The notes below the pieces were generated by a model, which worked only from the letters and a program-made list of their open reading frames with translations, searched no databases and was not told the DNA's origin. Shown here in pieces: positions 40,223 through 50,928 of a stretch of DNA of 64,000 bases. Position 1 is the first letter of the stretch. Each line of letters begins with the position of its first letter. The stretch lies in contig NZ_CP088296.1 of the NCBI RefSeq assembly GCF_024666595.1, forward strand, positions 1-64,000. The letters are read 5' to 3'. The position numbers and the translations under genes were made by a program. This stretch comes from Sphingomonas sp. J315 (GTDB lineage Bacteria; Pseudomonadota; Alphaproteobacteria; Sphingomonadales; Sphingomonadaceae).

Positions 40223-41968
40223 CTAGCGGATCGACGAACGGCGATACTGACTCACGCACACTTGCCCGGTGTTCACCGGTGCTGGGGCTGCAGGTGCTTG
40301 CGCGATCCTGTCCTCCACCGGGTCGATCAGGCGGAAATCCCGCATTCCCATCGTGCACACGAAGATCGGGGATTGGAATCCGTCGGTCATATCCTCGACC
40401 TCGACCCGCATCAGATTGGCCGCCTGCAGCACAGTCAAACCCGGACGGGCAAGCGTGTTAAGCAGAGCGATGCTGTAGGGGCTGCCACGGCTGTCACCTT
40501 CATAGGCCGAGCCGAAGGGCGTAGTCGCATAGATGATCCCTATTTCAGGACGCGGCGGACTCGCTGGCTTACCCTTTCGGGTGCCGTCATTGTCGCGCAT
40601 TCGCGCTTCCCCGCTCAGGAAATTGTGCAAAAACCGGGTCTTCCGCTCAAGCATGCCCACCTCGCTGCTGAGGCAAGCATCGACAAGATAGAGGATGCGC
40701 GCAGGCTTCTCGCCCCGCAGTGGACGCCCCGCGCCCCGCGTCGCCGCCTTATCGTCAGTCTCCGCAACAGGAACGTGCGCGGCTTCGATCGCCGCGTTGA
40801 TTTCCCCCAATCCGATCGGGAACACGCCCATGCCCGCCGCGCGGCCCTGGTTCTTGACCGGGTCACCCGACAGCAGCATCGCGCCGTCCTCATCGGCCAT
40901 GACCCCGTGCCCAGTCAGGTAAACGATCTTGGTACCGGCACTCGCCGTACCCAAAAGGCGGGCCTCTTCTAAAACCTGTTCGCGACTCGGCTGATGAATC
41001 CACCTTACTGCTACACCCAGCGCCGACAGCGTCGCGGTCATACGCTTCGCGTCCCGTAACGGATTATCCAGCTGAGCCATCCATCCGCAACCGCCATTGT
41101 CCGACACAATCAGCGCTTGGGCATCGGGGATCAGGCCCCATTCGGTGCCGGCCGGTGCCGCACGCGCCACCGCGCGAGGCACTCCATCGAGCCATATCTC
41201 TCCGGCCGTCTGGTCGTAAATCGCCGGGTTCTGCTCGTGCCTCGCGCGACGGGCAGTCAGCGCGACCTGAACCCGGGTTCGCTTGATCACCGCGTCGAAC
41301 GGGATCAGCGGCGACAGATTTCGCACAAAATGCCGGGTAAACACGCCGTTCGGGTCGGGATCATATCCGGCCAACCCGTCGAGCGCGGTCTGGCCCGATC
41401 CGGCCGAGTAGGCGACGTAGAAGTTGTTCGGGGCCTGGACCGAAGAGAAGCCAATTGCCGCGTTCCGGTCGGTGACGATCGGTGGCCCGTCGCGGCACGC
41501 GTCGAACACCGCAATCGTTTGCTTCGGCGCCCTCGCCGCGATGTCGCGCATCATTCGCGACAGCGGTACGCCGCGCTCGACGATTCCATCGGCGTCGGCG
41601 TCCACCGGCAACAAATAGTTCTCTCCGGCAATCTGAACGCCATGCCCCGCGAAGAAGAGAAACGCGGCACTGCGCGGATCAAGCGAGCGGATAAACGCAT
41701 CGAGGGCTTTGGAAAGCGACGCCGCATCAGGGTTGTCGGCGTGCTGCACATCATAGCCGAAAGAGACCAGCTTGTTGCGCACAGCATCGGCGTCGGCTCG
41801 CGCTCGCGACAGGGGACGCAGTCGGACATAATGATCGGCGCCGACGACCAATGCTCTCAGGCTGGAACGCGCCTGAGCAGACGCCCCGAAATCGACCAGC
41901 CCCAACGGTAAGCCCGCCGCAGCACCGATAAAGGACCGTCTCCCTAATCCTTGCACCCCGTCCGCCAT
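40223..41968 (-). CDS. Tat-exported protein with two caspase-like (peptidase C14) domains
   Basis: A 581-residue protein. [20 protein letters not shown] is a twin-arginine signal ending near ASAQA. The first caspase-like domain starts [20 protein letters not shown] and has His in [20 protein letters not shown] and Cys in [13 protein letters not shown] second similar domain starts about residue 290: [34 protein letters not shown] (His) and [14 protein letters not shown] (Cys). Both dyads are intact, so this may be a tandem metacaspase-like protease active in the periplasm. Few such doubles are familiar to me. The ending [18 protein letters not shown] is unusual. Confidence 0.82.
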   Translation of the reverse strand: MADGVQGLGRRSFIGAAAGLPLGLVDFGASAQARSSLRALVVGADHYVRLRPLSRARADADAVRNKLVSFGYDVQHADNPDAASLSKALDAFIRSLDPRSAAFLFFAGHGVQIAGENYLLPVDADADGIVERGVPLSRMMRDIAARAPKQTIAVFDACRDGPPIVTDRNAAIGFSSVQAPNNFYVAYSAGSGQTALDGLAGYDPDPNGVFTRHFVRNLSPLIPFDAVIKRTRVQVALTARRARHEQNPAIYDQTAGEIWLDGVPRAVARAAPAGTEWGLIPDAQALIVSDNGGCGWMAQLDNPLRDAKRMTATLSALGVAVRWIHQPSREQVLEEARLLGTASAGTKIVYLTGHGVMADEDGAMLLSGDPVKNQGRAAGMGVFPIGLGEINAAIEAAHVPVAETDDKAATRGAGRPLRGEKPARILYLVDACLSSEVGMLERKTRFLHNFLSGEARMRDNDGTRKGKPASPPRPEIGIIYATTPFGSAYEGDSRGSPYSIALLNTLARPGLTVLQAANLMRVEVEDMTDGFQSPIFVCTMGMRDFRLIDPVEDRIAQAPAAPAPVNTGQVCVSQYRRSSIR

Positions 41969-42027
41969 GCCTCCGGTTTTACAGACGACGCCTTAACACG
42001 GAAAGGGACGCATTCTGACGAACGGAC

Positions 42028-43623
42028 TCACACTCCCGCGAACTGGAAGTCGCGATACTTCTCGCGCAACGCGGTCTTCAGCAATTTGCCGGTCGCGGTG
42101 TGCGGCAGGTCTTCGACGAAATGGATCTCGTCGGGCAGCCACCATTTGGCGACCTGTGTCGCCAGATGCGTGCGGATCGTCGCCTCGTCGACATCGCTGC
42201 CCGGCTTGCGCACGACCAGCAACAGCGGCCGCTCATCCCATTTGGGGTGGTAGACGCCGATCGCCGCCGCCTCGGCGACGCCGGGACAGCCGACCGCCGC
42301 ATTCTCCAGATCGACCGAGCTGATCCACTCGCCACCCGACTTGATCACATCCTTCGCGCGGTCGGTGATCTGCATCGTCCCGTCTGCGTGCAGTACCGCC
42401 ACGTCACCGGTGTCGAACCAGCCGTCATCGGTCAGGCACGGTCCGTTGGTGTCCTGGAAATACTGCTTGATGATCCATGGCCCCTTGATCTGGAGCCGCC
42501 CCGAACTGGTACCGTCGCGCGGGAGCAGCTTGCCGTCGTCATCCACCGTGCGCAGCTGTACCCCGAACGGTGCGCGCCCTTGAAATACGGTCTGATCGAC
42601 CTTCTGGTCGAAGCTCAGTTCGTCCCAATCATGCGTGGGCGCACCCATCGTCCCGATCGGCGAGGTTTCGGTCATGCCCCAGGCATGGTTGACCCGCGCG
42701 CCCATCTTCATGATCCGCTCGATCATCGCGCGGGGTGCCGCCGATCCGCCGATTGTTACGACCTTGAGATGCTCGGGCGTCGCGCCGGTTTCATCGATAT
42801 ATTGGAACATCGCCAGCCACACGGTCGGCACGCCCGCGCTGTGCGTCACCTTCTCGCGGTTCATCAGGTCGCATAACGTCTTGCCGTCATTGACCGCCGA
42901 CATGACCAGCTTCACTCCGGCCATCGGCGCGGCAAAGGGCAGGCCCCAGCCCACCGCGTGGAACATCGGCACGACCGGGAGCACCACCGACTGGGTCGAC
43001 AGGTCGAACACAGCCGGCTGCAACTCCGCCATAGCGTGGATCATCGATGAACGGTGGGTGTAGAGAACACCTTTCGGATTGCCGGTCGTGCCGCTGGTAT
43101 AGCACAGCATGCACGGCTCACGTTCGTCGCCTTCGACCCAGGCATAGTCGCCGTCCTCGGCCCCGATCACAGCCTCAAAGCTGTCCGGCCCGTCGCCGTC
43201 GAACACGATGTAATGCTCGATCGTCTTCCATTGCGGCTTGAGCTTGTCGACGATCGGCTGGAACGCCTTGTCATAGATCAGCACCCGGTCCTCGGCGTGG
43301 TTGCCGATATAGGCGAGTTGATCCTCGAACAGCCGCGGGTTGATCGTATGGACGATGCCGCCCATCCCGATCGTGCCGTGCCAGGCGACCAGGTGACGGC
43401 TGTGGTTCATCGCCAGCGTCGCAACGCGGTCGCCCTTGCGGATACCGCGCCGCTCCAGCGCCTGCGCCAGCTTGCGGCTGTCACGCCCGATCCCTGCCCA
43501 GTCGGTGCGCGTCTCGCTGCCATCGGCCCAGCGGCTGATGATCTCGCGCGATCCATATTCACGCTCGGCATGCTCGATGACCCGGGGTACCCGAAGTTCG
43601 AAGTCCTGCATCGCGCCCAGCAT
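42028..43623 (-). CDS. long-chain fatty-acid-CoA ligase (AMP-forming)
   Basis: A 531-residue adenylate-forming enzyme that activates fatty acids to acyl-CoA. The P-loop is [33 protein letters not shown] is the A5 motif, [20 protein letters not shown] and [20 protein letters not shown] are A7/A8, and [13 protein letters not shown] carries the catalytic lysine (A10). It would feed beta-oxidation together with ETF-QO and perhaps the crotonase encoded earlier. Chain length is a guess from family resemblance. Confidence 0.9.
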   Translation of the reverse strand: MLGAMQDFELRVPRVIEHAEREYGSREIISRWADGSETRTDWAGIGRDSRKLAQALERRGIRKGDRVATLAMNHSRHLVAWHGTIGMGGIVHTINPRLFEDQLAYIGNHAEDRVLIYDKAFQPIVDKLKPQWKTIEHYIVFDGDGPDSFEAVIGAEDGDYAWVEGDEREPCMLCYTSGTTGNPKGVLYTHRSSMIHAMAELQPAVFDLSTQSVVLPVVPMFHAVGWGLPFAAPMAGVKLVMSAVNDGKTLCDLMNREKVTHSAGVPTVWLAMFQYIDETGATPEHLKVVTIGGSAAPRAMIERIMKMGARVNHAWGMTETSPIGTMGAPTHDWDELSFDQKVDQTVFQGRAPFGVQLRTVDDDGKLLPRDGTSSGRLQIKGPWIIKQYFQDTNGPCLTDDGWFDTGDVAVLHADGTMQITDRAKDVIKSGGEWISSVDLENAAVGCPGVAEAAAIGVYHPKWDERPLLLVVRKPGSDVDEATIRTHLATQVAKWWLPDEIHFVEDLPHTATGKLLKTALREKYRDFQFAGV

Positions 43624-43754
43624 CGCTCTCTCCCAAATCTGCGCGGGTTTCCGCGTCCGTCACCCATAGTGCGATCAGGACGCGGTTTAGGAAAGAGGAA
43701 AGCGGATTTGTTCGCTTTCTGCGCCAGCTTTTTATCTTTTGGTGCCAGTCACGC

Positions 43755-46700
43755 TCAGCTTGCCAGCGCCAGTCGCGGCTGCGCGGTGGGCTTGAGCTCT
43801 GCGCGCTCGATTCCCGGCAGCCCCACGATCCGCGTTGCCAGCTCGCCGTCGAGCCGGAAATTGCGCCCCAGCACCAATTCCGCCTCGCCGCCGTCGGGCA
43901 AGGGCGCATCGACCACCACCTCGCATCGCCCGCCGCGCGCATCCTCCAGCAGCTTGGCGACCGCCGCCATCGTCCCGGCCTCGCGCACCGCCATGCGCAG
44001 CGTCAGCCGCACATCCTTCGCCATCCCCTCGAACGGCTGGACCTTGCGCACTGTCACCCGCGCGCTGTCCTCGCCCGGCCGCCGGTCGAGCTCGACGGTC
44101 AGGATGCCGCAGCCGCCGACACGCGCCGCATCCTCCATCTCCTTGGCGCTATGTTCCTCGAAACAGGTGCACGGCACTGTCCCGCTCGCATCCGACAGCG
44201 TCGCCATCATGTAGCGCTTGCCCCGCGCGGAGGTGCGCCACCGCGCATCTTCGATCAGCGCGGCAATCGTTGCGCCCGCACGCCCGCCCTCGGCGATTTC
44301 GATGTCGTTGAGGCTGGCAATGCTCCGCGCTGAATGCAGCTTCGCCAGATGCTGATAGCGGTCGAGCGGGTGCGCCGAGAAGAAGAAACCAAACGCCTCC
44401 TTCTCCGCCTCGATCCGCTGACCCAAAGTCCAGTTCGCGCTCTTGGGCAGCTGGATCGCCGACCCGACCGGCTCGGCCTCACCGAACAGACCGCCCTGCC
44501 CGCTTGTGCGATTCTCGTGCGTGCGCTGCGCCACCGCCATGATCGTCTCGGCGGCGGCATGGACCTTGGCGCGGTCGGGCGCGACGCTGTCGAACGCCCC
44601 CGCCCCGGCCAGTGCCTCGACCTGGCGTTTGTTGAGCAGCCGCGGGTCCACCCGTCGCGCGAAATCGTCGAGGCTCTGGAACCGGCCCTTGGCCTGGCGC
44701 TCCTCGACCAGCAGCTCCATCGCGCGTTCGCCCACGCCCTTTAGACCCGCAAGCGCATAGCGGACAGCGAACCCGTCACCATGCTCGGCCACCGAAAACT
44801 CGGCCTCGCTCGCATTGATGTCGGGGGGCAAACACGGCGTACCGAGCCGCTTCATATCCTCGACAAAGATCGCCAGCTTCTCGGTCTGACCGAGTTCGAA
44901 GCACATCGACGCGGCGTAGAATTCGTGCGGATAATGCGCCTTCAGCCACGCGGTGTGATAGGCGAGCAGCGCATAGGCCGCCGCGTGCGACTTGTTGAAG
45001 CCGTAGCCAGCGAACTTGTCGATCAAGTCGAACAGCTCGTTGGCCTTGGCCTCGGGGATATTGTTCACCTTGGCGCAGCCCTCGACGAACAGCGCGCGCT
45101 GCGCGTCCATCTCGGCCTTGATCTTCTTGCCCATCGCGCGGCGCAGCAGATCCGCGCCGCCGAGCGAATAGCCGGCCAGAATCTGCGCGGCCTGCATCAC
45201 CTGTTCCTGATAGACGAAGATGCCGTAGGTTTCCTCGAGGATCCCCTCCAGCAGCGGGTGCGGATATTCGATCGGCTCGCGCCCGGCCTTGCGCGCGCCG
45301 AACATCGGGATGTTGTCCATCGGGCCGGGGCGATAGAGCGAGACGAGCGCGATGATGTCGCCGAAATTGGTCGGCCGCACCGCCGTCAGCGTGCGCCGCA
45401 TCCCTTCGGATTCGAGCTGGAATACGCCCACCGTCTCACCGCGCTGGAGCAGTTCGTACACCGCCGGATCGTCCCAGCCGAGCGCGGCAAGGTCGATCGT
45501 GATGTTGCGCGCGGCGAGCAGATCGACCGCCTTTTGCAGCACCGACAGCGTCTTGAGTCCAAGGAAGTCGAACTTCACCAGCCCCGCGCCCTCGACATAT
45601 TTCATGTCGAACTGCGTCACCGGCATGTCCGAACGCGGGTCGCGATACAGCGGCACCAGCTCCGCCAGCGGCCGGTCGCCGATCACCACGCCCGCGGCAT
45701 GGGTCGATGAGTGGCGCGGCAGCCCCTCGAGCCGCATCGCAAGATCGATCAGGTGGCGGACATCGGCGCCGCCGTCATACTCCGCCTTGAACTCGGAAAC
45801 GCCGTTGAGCGAGCGCGACAGCGTCCACGGATCGGTCGGATGGTTCGGCACCAGCTTGGCCAGCCGGTCGACCTGGCCATAGCTCATCTGAAGCACGCGC
45901 CCGGTGTCCTTGAGCACCGCGCGCGCCTTCATCGTTCCGAAGGTGATGATCTGCGCGACCTGATTGCGCCCATATTTCTGCTGGACGTAACGGATCACTT
46001 CGCCGCGTCGCGTTTCGCAGAAGTCGATGTCGAAGTCGGGCATCGACACGCGTTCCGGGTTCAGGAACCGCTCGAACAGCAACCCCAGCGCCAGCGGGTC
46101 GAGGTCGGTGATGGTCAGCGCCCAGGCGACAACGCTGCCCGCGCCCGAACCGCGCCCCGGCCCCACCGGAATCCCGTTCGCCTTGGCCCATTTGATGAAG
46201 TCCGCAACGATCAGGAAATAGCCGGGAAATCCCATCTGGACGATGATGTCGGTCTCGAACGCCAGCCGGTCGAAATATTCCTGCCGCTTGGCCGGATCGG
46301 TGATCCCGGCATACTCCAGCCGCGCCTCAAGCCCCGCGCGCGCGTCGTCGCGCAGCTGCCGTGCCTCGCCCTCGATATCGCCGGCCAGGCTTGGCAGGAT
46401 CGGCTTGCGCTTTGGCGCGGCAAAGGCACAGCGCTGCGCGACCACCAGCGTGTTGTCGATCGCCTCAGGCAGATCGTCGAACAGCCGCTTCATCTCGGTC
46501 GCGGGCTTCATCCAAGCGTCGGGCGATGACCGCTGGCGCTCGTCGCTCGCGACATAGGCGGAGCCAGCGATGCAAAGCATCGCGTCATGCGCCTGATGGA
46601 AATCGGGCACCGCATAGCTGACCGGATTGGTCGCGACGATCGGAATGCCGCGGTCATAGGCCAGGTCGAGCAGCTTGGGCTCGGCCCGCGCCTCGACCTC

Positions 46701-47237
46701 GTCCAGCCGCCGGATGATCTCGATGTACAGTCGGTCGCCGAACAGCCCCTGAAGCCGATCGGCATAGGCGATGGCGGCGTCGTCCTGTTCTTCCGCGAAC
46801 AGACGGGTCAGCCCACCTTCACGCCCCGCAGTCAGCGCGATCAGCCCGTCGGTGCGTCCTTCCAGCGCGGAAAAGGGCACATGTGCGTCCTTCTCGATCG
46901 GTCGGTCGAGATGCGCCATCGAGACAAGGTGGCAAAGATTTTCATATCCCGTCGCGTCCTGCGCAAACAGAGCCAGCCAGTCGAGCGGTGGCGTGACGCC
47001 GTCGGGCATGTCGGGGCGCTCGACGCAGAGCAACGACCCGATGATCGGCTGCACCCCCGCCTTCTTCGCCGCATCCGAGTAGGGCATGGCCGCGTAAAGC
47101 CCGTTGCGGTCGCAGAGGCCCGCCGCCGGAAACCCCAGCTCGCGCGCCCGCGTCGCAATCGCCTTTGGCTCGATCGCGCCTTCGAGCATCGTGTAGGCGG
47201 AGAAGACGCGGAGGGGGACAAAGCCGGAATGGGGCAT
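43755..47237 (-). CDS. dnaE: DNA polymerase III alpha subunit
   Basis: A 1,160-residue replicative polymerase. The N-terminal PHP domain begins FVPLRVFSAYTMLEGAIEPK. GPGRGSGAGSVVAWALTITD and PDFDIDFCETRRGEVIRYVQ contain the catalytic aspartates of the C-family palm. Then come GFNKSHAAAYALLAYHTAWL, a helix-hairpin-helix region, and an OB domain near GATIAALIEDARWRTSARGK. It carries no frameshift despite its length. A DnaA-box sequence lies 62 bp upstream of its start. Confidence 0.95.
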   Translation of the reverse strand: MPHSGFVPLRVFSAYTMLEGAIEPKAIATRARELGFPAAGLCDRNGLYAAMPYSDAAKKAGVQPIIGSLLCVERPDMPDGVTPPLDWLALFAQDATGYENLCHLVSMAHLDRPIEKDAHVPFSALEGRTDGLIALTAGREGGLTRLFAEEQDDAAIAYADRLQGLFGDRLYIEIIRRLDEVEARAEPKLLDLAYDRGIPIVATNPVSYAVPDFHQAHDAMLCIAGSAYVASDERQRSSPDAWMKPATEMKRLFDDLPEAIDNTLVVAQRCAFAAPKRKPILPSLAGDIEGEARQLRDDARAGLEARLEYAGITDPAKRQEYFDRLAFETDIIVQMGFPGYFLIVADFIKWAKANGIPVGPGRGSGAGSVVAWALTITDLDPLALGLLFERFLNPERVSMPDFDIDFCETRRGEVIRYVQQKYGRNQVAQIITFGTMKARAVLKDTGRVLQMSYGQVDRLAKLVPNHPTDPWTLSRSLNGVSEFKAEYDGGADVRHLIDLAMRLEGLPRHSSTHAAGVVIGDRPLAELVPLYRDPRSDMPVTQFDMKYVEGAGLVKFDFLGLKTLSVLQKAVDLLAARNITIDLAALGWDDPAVYELLQRGETVGVFQLESEGMRRTLTAVRPTNFGDIIALVSLYRPGPMDNIPMFGARKAGREPIEYPHPLLEGILEETYGIFVYQEQVMQAAQILAGYSLGGADLLRRAMGKKIKAEMDAQRALFVEGCAKVNNIPEAKANELFDLIDKFAGYGFNKSHAAAYALLAYHTAWLKAHYPHEFYAASMCFELGQTEKLAIFVEDMKRLGTPCLPPDINASEAEFSVAEHGDGFAVRYALAGLKGVGERAMELLVEERQAKGRFQSLDDFARRVDPRLLNKRQVEALAGAGAFDSVAPDRAKVHAAAETIMAVAQRTHENRTSGQGGLFGEAEPVGSAIQLPKSANWTLGQRIEAEKEAFGFFFSAHPLDRYQHLAKLHSARSIASLNDIEIAEGGRAGATIAALIEDARWRTSARGKRYMMATLSDASGTVPCTCFEEHSAKEMEDAARVGGCGILTVELDRRPGEDSARVTVRKVQPFEGMAKDVRLTLRMAVREAGTMAAVAKLLEDARGGRCEVVVDAPLPDGGEAELVLGRNFRLDGELATRIVGLPGIERAELKPTAQPRLALAS

Positions 47238-47298
47238 AGAGGTGGTTATATGTATCCTTCAGCGGTGGCGGAACCCGCTCGCGAAGGTTCTCCACAGC

Positions 47299-47307
47299 TT
47301 ATCCACA
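47299..47307 (+). promoter_or_regulatory. DnaA-box sequence upstream of dnaE
   Basis: TTATCCACA matches the consensus DnaA box exactly, with a partial second copy (TCTCCACAG) just before it at 47289-47297. It lies about 62 bases upstream of the dnaE start, where a promoter is expected. DnaA could adjust dnaE transcription to the replication cycle. A chance match is possible for one 9-mer. Confidence 0.4.
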
Positions 47308-47317
47308 CGACTCATCG

Positions 47318-47420
47318 TCACCCCGGCCCTGTGCCGGGGTCCACCAGAGGGCAAGCGCGGTGGCGGAGGCTGAATCGTGGCGTTGGCGGATGAGTGGACC
47401 CCGGTACAAGGCCGGGGTGG
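47318..47420. repeat. inverted-repeat extragenic element
   Basis: The left arm CACCCCGGCCCTGTGCCGGG (with GTCCACC after it) pairs with the right arm GTGGACCCCGGTACAAGGCC (with GGGGTGG after it), about 45 bases apart. Each arm also folds on itself (CCCCGGC/GCCGGGG). Such hairpins are a known style of intergenic repeat in sphingomonads and caulobacters. It lies between dnaE and the glutathione peroxidase gene and could act as a terminator or mRNA stabiliser for the latter. Confidence 0.7.
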
Positions 47421-47436
47421 CTAACTTCTGGATCGC

Positions 47437-47917
47437 CTAAAGCAATTTTTCGATATCCGCCGCGATATCCTCGGGCTTGGTCTGCGGCGCATAGCGCTCG
47501 ACCACATTCCCTTCGCGGTCGATCAGGAACTTGGTGAAGTTCCACTTGATCCCCCTCGGTCCCGAACAGCCCCGGAGCCTGTTTCTTGAGCCACCGATAC
47601 AGCGGCGCTGCGTCCGTGCCATTGACGTCGATCTTGCCGAAGACCGGGAAGGTCACGTCATAGGTCAGCGAACAGAAATTCGCGATCTCCGCCGCATCCC
47701 CCGGCTCCTGCGCGCCAAACTGGTTGCACGGGAAGCCCAGCACCTCGAACCCGCGCTTGCCATAGCGGCGGTGCAGTTCCTCGAGCCCCGTATATTGCGG
47801 CGTAAACCCGCATTTCGACGCGACGTTGACGATGAGCAGCACCTTGCCCGCGAACTCGGACAGATCCGCCAGCTCGCCGCTGGCCGTGGTGACCGGGATT
47901 TCGGTGATCGTGGTCAC
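47437..47917 (-). CDS. glutathione peroxidase-family protein, one frameshift
   Basis: A thiol peroxidase of about 159 residues that reduces hydroperoxides. It starts [20 protein letters not shown]. The peroxidatic cysteine is in [19 protein letters not shown], the glutamine in [13 protein letters not shown] and the tryptophan in [10 protein letters not shown], so the catalytic triad is present. One extra G in a GGGGG run near 47553 breaks the frame between LFGTEG and IKWNFTK. Corrected, it ends [11 protein letters not shown]. Electron donor (thioredoxin or glutathione) is unknown. Confidence 0.85.
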
Positions 47918-47926
47918 ATCGCTCTC

Positions 47927-48529
47927 CTATTCAACGCCCAGATCTTCTGCGCGCACGATCCCGTAGACATCCGCAAACGCAATCATGCCGCTGCCGCCGG
48001 TCGGTTCCGCCGGGAACCGACTGTCAGCGGCGTTATCGCGGTTGTCGCCAAGCACGAACAGCCGTCCCGCCGGCACGTTGATTTCGGGCATGTTGTCGCC
48101 GGCCGTGTATCCGAGATCCAGCACGCGATACGAGCTGCGCTCACCCGGTAGTGTTTCCGCCAGGATGCGGGCCTGCTCGCCTTCAATCGACAGCGTTCCC
48201 GCATCGGATTGCGGGACCAGGGTGCCGTTGAGCACGACGCGTCCCTCGCGCATCGCCACACGATCGCCCGGCACGCCAATGACTCGCATCACCCAAAAGG
48301 AATCACCAACCGAAAATACCGCAATGCTCCCGCGTCGCAGCGTCTCAGGGGGCGTCTTGCGCGCGGTGACCCGCATCTCGGGTCTCAGCGTCGGTGCCAT
48401 GCTCTCGGACACGACGCCCAACGTGCGGAACGGCAAGCCACCATGCTCGATGAGTGTCGCCGCACCATAGCCAGCAGCGCCAAGCAGCACGATGCCCGCC
48501 CCGGCCAGAGCCAGATGGGCAAGCTTCAT
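47927..48529 (-). CDS. signal peptidase I-like protein (S26), catalytic lysine replaced
   Basis: A 200-residue protein with one N-terminal membrane segment ([20 protein letters not shown]) and the S26 signature. The nucleophilic serine is in [12 protein letters not shown]. The box that normally reads K-R-x-x-G-x-P-G-D is [13 protein letters not shown], with Met in place of the general-base lysine. [17 protein letters not shown] is intact. Without the lysine it may be inactive, use another base or be regulatory. It follows lolD on the same strand with a 4-bp overlap. Confidence 0.75.
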   Translation of the reverse strand: MKLAHLALAGAGIVLLGAAGYGAATLIEHGGLPFRTLGVVSESMAPTLRPEMRVTARKTPPETLRRGSIAVFSVGDSFWVMRVIGVPGDRVAMREGRVVLNGTLVPQSDAGTLSIEGEQARILAETLPGERSSYRVLDLGYTAGDNMPEINVPAGRLFVLGDNRDNAADSRFPAEPTGGSGMIAFADVYGIVRAEDLGVE

Positions 48530-49200
48530 TCCAACAGCCCCTCATGCAACCGCACCACGCGGTCCATCTTCGCCGCCAGCCGCTCGTTATGCGTCGCGAT
48601 CAGCGCTGCCGCGCCCTCGCCGCGTACCAGCCGGAGGAATTCGGCGAGCACCACGTCGGCGGTCTTCTCGTCCAGATTGCCGGTCGGCTCATCCGCCAGC
48701 ACCAGGGCCGGCCGGTTGGCGAGCGCCCGGGCGACCGCGACGCGCTGCTGCTCGCCGCCCGACAACTGGCTCGGCCGATGGGTTAGCCGCGCGCCAAGGC
48801 CGAGCGCGGTCAGCAGCGCCTCCGACCGTGCTCGCGCATCGGCGACGGTCGCGTTCTGAATGAGTTGCGGCAGCACGACATTCTCGAGCGCGTCGAAGTC
48901 AGGCAGCAGATGGTGGAACTGATAGACGAAGCCGAGCTTGTCGCGCCGAGTCACGGTTCGCTCATGGCTCTCTAGTTTCGCCACTTCGATCCCCGCGATC
49001 CGGATCGATCCTTCGAACCCGCCTTCCAGCAAGCCGACCGCTTGCAACAGCGTCGACTTGCCCGACCCCGATGGACCGAGCAGCGCGACGATCTCGCCCG
49101 GCTCCACCGACAGGTCGATGCCGCGCAGCACCTCGATCGTGGTATCGCCCTGTGTAAAGGCGCGGCGCAGGCCCATTGTCTGGAGGACTGGCTCACTCAT
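48526..49200 (-). CDS. lolD: lipoprotein-releasing ABC transporter ATP-binding protein
   Basis: A 224-residue ATPase that powers release of outer-membrane lipoproteins from the inner membrane. Walker A is [17 protein letters not shown], the Q-loop follows in [18 protein letters not shown], the signature is [15 protein letters not shown], and Walker B is [13 protein letters not shown]. It overlaps lolC at one end (8 bp) and the signal-peptidase-like gene at the other (4 bp), giving a tight lolC-lolD-S26 operon. Confidence 0.93.
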   Translation of the reverse strand: MSEPVLQTMGLRRAFTQGDTTIEVLRGIDLSVEPGEIVALLGPSGSGKSTLLQAVGLLEGGFEGSIRIAGIEVAKLESHERTVTRRDKLGFVYQFHHLLPDFDALENVVLPQLIQNATVADARARSEALLTALGLGARLTHRPSQLSGGEQQRVAVARALANRPALVLADEPTGNLDEKTADVVLAEFLRLVRGEGAAALIATHNERLAAKMDRVVRLHEGLLE

Positions 49201-50443
49201 AACGCAACACCTGTACCGGATCAGTGCTCGCCGCCTTGAACGCGGGGTAGAGCGTCGCGAGGAAGCTGAACCCCAGCGCCATCAGCGCAATGCTGGCGAC
49301 CTCCACCGGGTCGGTCTTGGCGGGCAATTCGGTCAGATAACGCATTTGCGGATCCCAGATCTCCTGCCCTGTGATGAAGCCGAGGAAGCTCAACACCCCC
49401 TGGCGGAAATAGAGCAGGATGAAGCCGAGGATCAGCCCGGCGACGATCCCCAGCCCGCCGATCGCGGTGCCGACCGTCACGAAGATCTTGATCAACCCGC
49501 TGCGCGTCGCCCCCATTGTGCGCAGGATCGCGATGTCGCGGGTCTTGGCGCGGACCAGCATGATCAGCGACGACAGGATGTTGAACACCGCGACCAGAAT
49601 CAGGATCGACAGGACGGTGAAGGTGACCAGCCGGTCCACCGCCAATGCCTCGAACAGCGTCGCGTTCAGCGTGCGCCAGTCTGACAGCTGCGCGCTCTGC
49701 ACCACCTTTTGCGCCAGCGGGGCGAGGATTTCGCCGACACGGTCGGGGTCTTCGGTATCGATCTCGACCATGCTGACCGAATCGCCCATCAGCAGCAATG
49801 TCTGCGCGGTCTCCATCGGCATGACCACGAACGCCTTGTCGTAGTCATAGACCCCGACCTCGAAAATCGCGGCGACGCGATAGGATACGATTCGCGGCAC
49901 GGTGCCGAACGGCGTTGACGGCCCCTGCGGGCTGATCAGCTGGACATTGCTTCCCAAAGACGCGCCCAGCGTCATGGCGAGGCGCGACCCGATCGCTACG
50001 CATTCGCAGTCGGGGGTCAGCTCGGCCATCCGGCCCATCACCACATTGCGGTTGAGCGTCGGGTTGGCGCGCAGGTCGGCGACGGTCATGCCGCGGATCA
50101 GCACGCCTTCGACCCGCCCCTGAAAGCTTGCCATCAACGGCTGCTCGATCAGTGGCGTGGCGCTGGTCACGCCCGGCGTCCTGCGCGCCTCCGTCGCCAC
50201 CTCGCGCCAGTCGCGCAACTGGCCGCCATAGCCCTGCACCACTGCATGGCCGTTAAGTCCCGTGATCTTGTCGAACAGTTCGGCGCGAAAGCCGTTCATC
50301 ACACTCATCACGATCACCAGAGCGGCAACGCCCAGCATCACCGCGACCAGGCTGATCGACGCGACCAGAGCGATAAAGGCCTCGCCCCGGCCCGGCAGCA
50401 GATACCGGCGCGCGATCATGCGTTCATATCGGGAAAGCAGCAT
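49193..50443 (-). CDS. lolC: lipoprotein-releasing transporter permease (LolC/LolE family)
   Basis: A 416-residue permease with four membrane segments and a large periplasmic domain. [40 protein letters not shown] and [19 protein letters not shown] match LolC/Lol[21 protein letters not shown] is the coupling region that meets LolD. The end [20 protein letters not shown] is the FtsX-family tail. Alphaproteobacteria often have a single such permease (LolF-like), so the name lolC is by position. Confidence 0.92.
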   Translation of the reverse strand: MLLSRYERMIARRYLLPGRGEAFIALVASISLVAVMLGVAALVIVMSVMNGFRAELFDKITGLNGHAVVQGYGGQLRDWREVATEARRTPGVTSATPLIEQPLMASFQGRVEGVLIRGMTVADLRANPTLNRNVVMGRMAELTPDCECVAIGSRLAMTLGASLGSNVQLISPQGPSTPFGTVPRIVSYRVAAIFEVGVYDYDKAFVVMPMETAQTLLLMGDSVSMVEIDTEDPDRVGEILAPLAQKVVQSAQLSDWRTLNATLFEALAVDRLVTFTVLSILILVAVFNILSSLIMLVRAKTRDIAILRTMGATRSGLIKIFVTVGTAIGGLGIVAGLILGFILLYFRQGVLSFLGFITGQEIWDPQMRYLTELPAKTDPVEVASIALMALGFSFLATLYPAFKAASTDPVQVLRYE

Positions 50444-50928
50444 GGGCGCGGTGTTAGGGGGTGGCGGGGGGCACAAGCAATCGCGCTGTTGCCAAATCAA
50501 CACAGGGTGAACGCAAAGAGTCCCAACAGGGTTATCGCCCCGTGACAACACTCCGTCGCCATCCTAGCAAAGCGCCACGAAGCAATGGCAATGGCCGTGG
50601 TTCGGGGAGGCTCTTCAGCCCCGTCCTGCAAAGGATGCGCGGGCAGAAGTGGCCACTTAAGGGGGCTGACGAGGCATCGTCACGCAGGCGCCCGGGTCGG
50701 AAACGGCCCGGGCGTTTGACATTTTGGGGCAAGGCAGCGGCCCGCTCCGCTGACCGAACACTTACAAGATACCGGTGTTGGTGGGCACGATCGCACGCCC
50801 GGAGCTGCCGTCGCGGTAAAGCCGCCAAATTGAGTCGGGGAGGAAGCCCTGGGAGCCATCCCGGCCCCCTCCCCTGTTCGACGACGTTCGGCCCCGCGTT
50901 CAGAACCCGCAGCGTCGCCGACATTCCA
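50444..50928. other. 485-bp noncoding stretch; possible plus-strand RNA
   Basis: No convincing protein gene lies here. The lolC promoter should be near 50450-50560. On the plus strand a strong hairpin with a TTT tail ends at about 50717 and has no plus-strand gene before it, so a small RNA between about 50560 and 50717 is possible. The part from 50740 to 50928 is GC-rich, folds well and may hold the 3' region of the TonB receptor transcript. It does not match the conserved cores of tmRNA, SRP RNA or 6S RNA that I can recall. Confidence 0.35.
50689..50717 (+). terminator. rho-independent terminator-like hairpin
   Basis: CGCCCGGG (50689-50696) and CCCGGGCG (50707-50714) form a perfect 8-bp stem around a 10-base loop, followed by TTT and shortly after by ATTTT. 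The T tract lies on the plus strand, where no coding gene precedes it. Confidence 0.5.

Noticed and set aside
50740..50920. Possible 6S or SRP RNA
   Set aside because: The conserved GGAAGGAAGC-type SRP core and a 6S-like open central bubble could not be found with confidence.
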